A stretch of 7,342 bases of DNA from Acidobacteriota bacterium. GTDB lineage: Bacteria > Acidobacteriota > Terriglobia > UBA7540. How positions within the stretch are numbered: the first letter of the stretch is position 1; the number at the start of each line of letters is the position of its first letter. Shown one piece after another: positions 6,417-7,342 of this stretch. The notes beneath the pieces were generated by a model. It was not told the origin of the DNA and searched no databases. It was given only the letters and a program-made list of their open reading frames with translations. Made by a program: the position numbers and the translations under genes. The stretch is taken from contig JAJYJL010000383.1 of the NCBI GenBank assembly GCA_021789565.1, forward strand, positions 1-7,342. The letters run 5' to 3'.

Positions 6417-6454
6417 GGCACGGGCTGTGGTTTCAAACGCCGCAGCCCGTTGCC
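6417..6454. terminator. Candidate bidirectional terminator hairpin between lexA and the cytochrome gene
   Basis: Arms ACGGGCTG (6420-6427) and CAGCCCGT (6443-6450) pair over 8 bp, and three more pairs (GGC with GCC) form if T6451 is bulged. The loop is 15 nt. It lies between two convergent stop codons, where a shared terminator is expected. No strong T-tract follows on either strand, so the call rests on position and stem strength. Confidence 0.45.
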
Positions 6455-6470
6455 CGTTTATGAAGGAAGG

Positions 6471-7342
6471 CTACTGTCCCGCCGGCGCTGGCGCCGCCGG
6501 CGCCGCCGGAATGACGAATTTGGAATCAGGGATGGGAACGTTCTGTTGTACCTGTGTCACCTGCACCGCTGATTGTCCCTCCGGCTGCGAAACCGTCCAT
6601 TGGAAAGGAAGCTTCACGCCGTCCACTTCCCGATAGTCGGAGTAGTCGGTTTGCTGAGGCAGCCGCCCGAGCGCCGTCTGGGTAAAGGACACCATCCGCA
6701 ACAGAAGCCCCGACTGCTGGTCAAAGTAGAGTTCCACCGGAGGCTGGCCCGGCCGGAAGGCTAGCAACAGATACGCTTGCTGATCGCCGACTTTTTGTGG
6801 CGGCCGCTCGCGCAGCGATGGAAAGGTCTTCTGGATGTCGAGCGGGAAATAGAAGTCGGCGTCAAGGCTCGCCTGTTCAAGCTCGCTGCCTTCCAGCGCG
6901 TGAGGAGGCCGCGGCATCATAGACATCCAGCCTTCACGCCCGTTGTAAATCGTCTCGCTTTGGCCTCGCGGGAACTTCATCACGGAAGCCTTCATGTTTG
7001 GGGCCTTGGCGTATATCTCAATCGGCATGGGGTGCCCGAAAGCGGTCATGGTGCCTGTGATGATGCGGCTGTTGATCTTGCGCAGTGCGTCCGCGCCGCC
7101 CAGCGCTTCTACGTATTTGGCCACGATCGCCGGGGGTTGCGGAAGCGAGGCGAAATTCGTTTGCGCGCTGTGCTCTTCACCATGAGCAGGCCGTGCCATA
7201 ACCTGCTGGGCTGTGGCGACCGCCGGCATTCCCGCGGGATGCTCGGAAGCGTTGTGGCAGGTGTTGCACGTCACCTCAAGGCGGCCGTGGAAGTTGTCCT
7301 TGTCAATCGCGAACATCATTTGCATCATTTTGCGGGCCCTTT
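6471..7342 (-). CDS. Reaction-centre-type cytochrome c fused to LolA-like beta domain (partial, 5' end outside window)
   Basis: The reading frame runs without a stop to the right edge, so the true start is outside. ATG 7328 is internal: the codons before it read R-A-R-K, continuing a helix of the type 'ARKMMQMM'. Residues below count from that ATG. A heme c motif CNTCH (21-25, DNA 7254-7268) follows an 'AIDKDNF' segment. This matches the photosynthetic reaction centre cytochrome c subunit family (CytoC_RC), where a Met in the preceding helix is usually the sixth heme ligand. A flexible linker (about 30-65) leads to a domain of about 210 residues (66-275) starting IVAKYVEALGG, resembling LolA/outer-membrane-lipoprotein beta folds, then an Ala/Pro tail. 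A periplasmic electron-transfer role is expected. Nothing else here indicates phototrophy, and such cytochromes occur widely in non-phototrophic acidobacteria. A signal peptide and perhaps another heme motif probably lie beyond the edge. Confidence 0.82.
   Translation of the reverse strand, partial: RARKMMQMMFAIDKDNFHGRLEVTCNTCHNASEHPAGMPAVATAQQVMARPAHGEEHSAQTNFASLPQPPAIVAKYVEALGGADALRKINSRIITGTMTAFGHPMPIEIYAKAPNMKASVMKFPRGQSETIYNGREGWMSMMPRPPHALEGSELEQASLDADFYFPLDIQKTFPSLRERPPQKVGDQQAYLLLAFRPGQPPVELYFDQQSGLLLRMVSFTQTALGRLPQQTDYSDYREVDGVKLPFQWTVSQPEGQSAVQVTQVQQNVPIPDSKFVIPAAPAAPAPAGQ

Noticed and set aside
6480..6509. GC-rich run with GGCGCC repeats as a hairpin or regulatory element
   Set aside because: It is explained by the Ala/Pro-rich C-terminal tail of the cytochrome fusion protein.
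1..7342. A novel multi-gene system (defence, mobile or biosynthetic)
   Set aside because: The genes alternate strand, belong to unrelated housekeeping or surface families, and show no shared operon or mobile-element signature.

Overview
The window looks like chromosomal DNA from an acidobacterium, probably of the Terriglobia/Acidobacteriia type. This is inferred from protein style, not from a marker gene. Three things point there: a photosynthetic-reaction-centre-type cytochrome c domain joined to a lipoprotein-like beta domain, a large lipoprotein with He_PIG/Ig modules followed by 'GxYAF..G' repeats, and strong AGGAGG ribosome binding sites in moderately GC-rich DNA. No rRNA, tRNA, CRISPR array, insertion sequence, integrase or phage gene was seen.

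Layout, left to right. Positions 99-1367 (-) encode a membrane-anchored PDZ/S41 (C-terminal processing peptidase) family protein. Its catalytic Ser and Lys positions are Gly and Val, so it is probably a pseudo-protease. A divergent intergenic region of about 350 bp follows. Positions 1715-2554 (+) encode a HAD-superfamily phosphatase with all motifs intact. It converges, with a 16-bp gap, on 2571-5186 (-), an 871-residue lipoprotein built from one Ig-like domain, three He_PIG domains and four degenerate C-terminal repeats. A second divergent region of about 460 bp (5187-5645) holds a good minus-strand promoter for the lipoprotein, an unassigned structured element, and a plus-strand promoter for lexA carrying two TATTCGC direct repeats 11 bp apart. 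Positions 5646-6353 (+) encode LexA, the SOS repressor, with all autocleavage residues intact. It converges on 6471-7342 (-), the 3' part of a c-type cytochrome / beta-domain fusion whose start lies beyond the right edge.

The genes do not form an operon: neighbouring genes alternate strand throughout, so each is probably its own transcription unit. I see no multi-gene defence, biosynthetic or mobile system here. The most noteworthy items are the predicted inactive S41 protein, the candidate LexA operator, the structured element upstream of lexA, and the four-fold repeat of unknown function in the lipoprotein.
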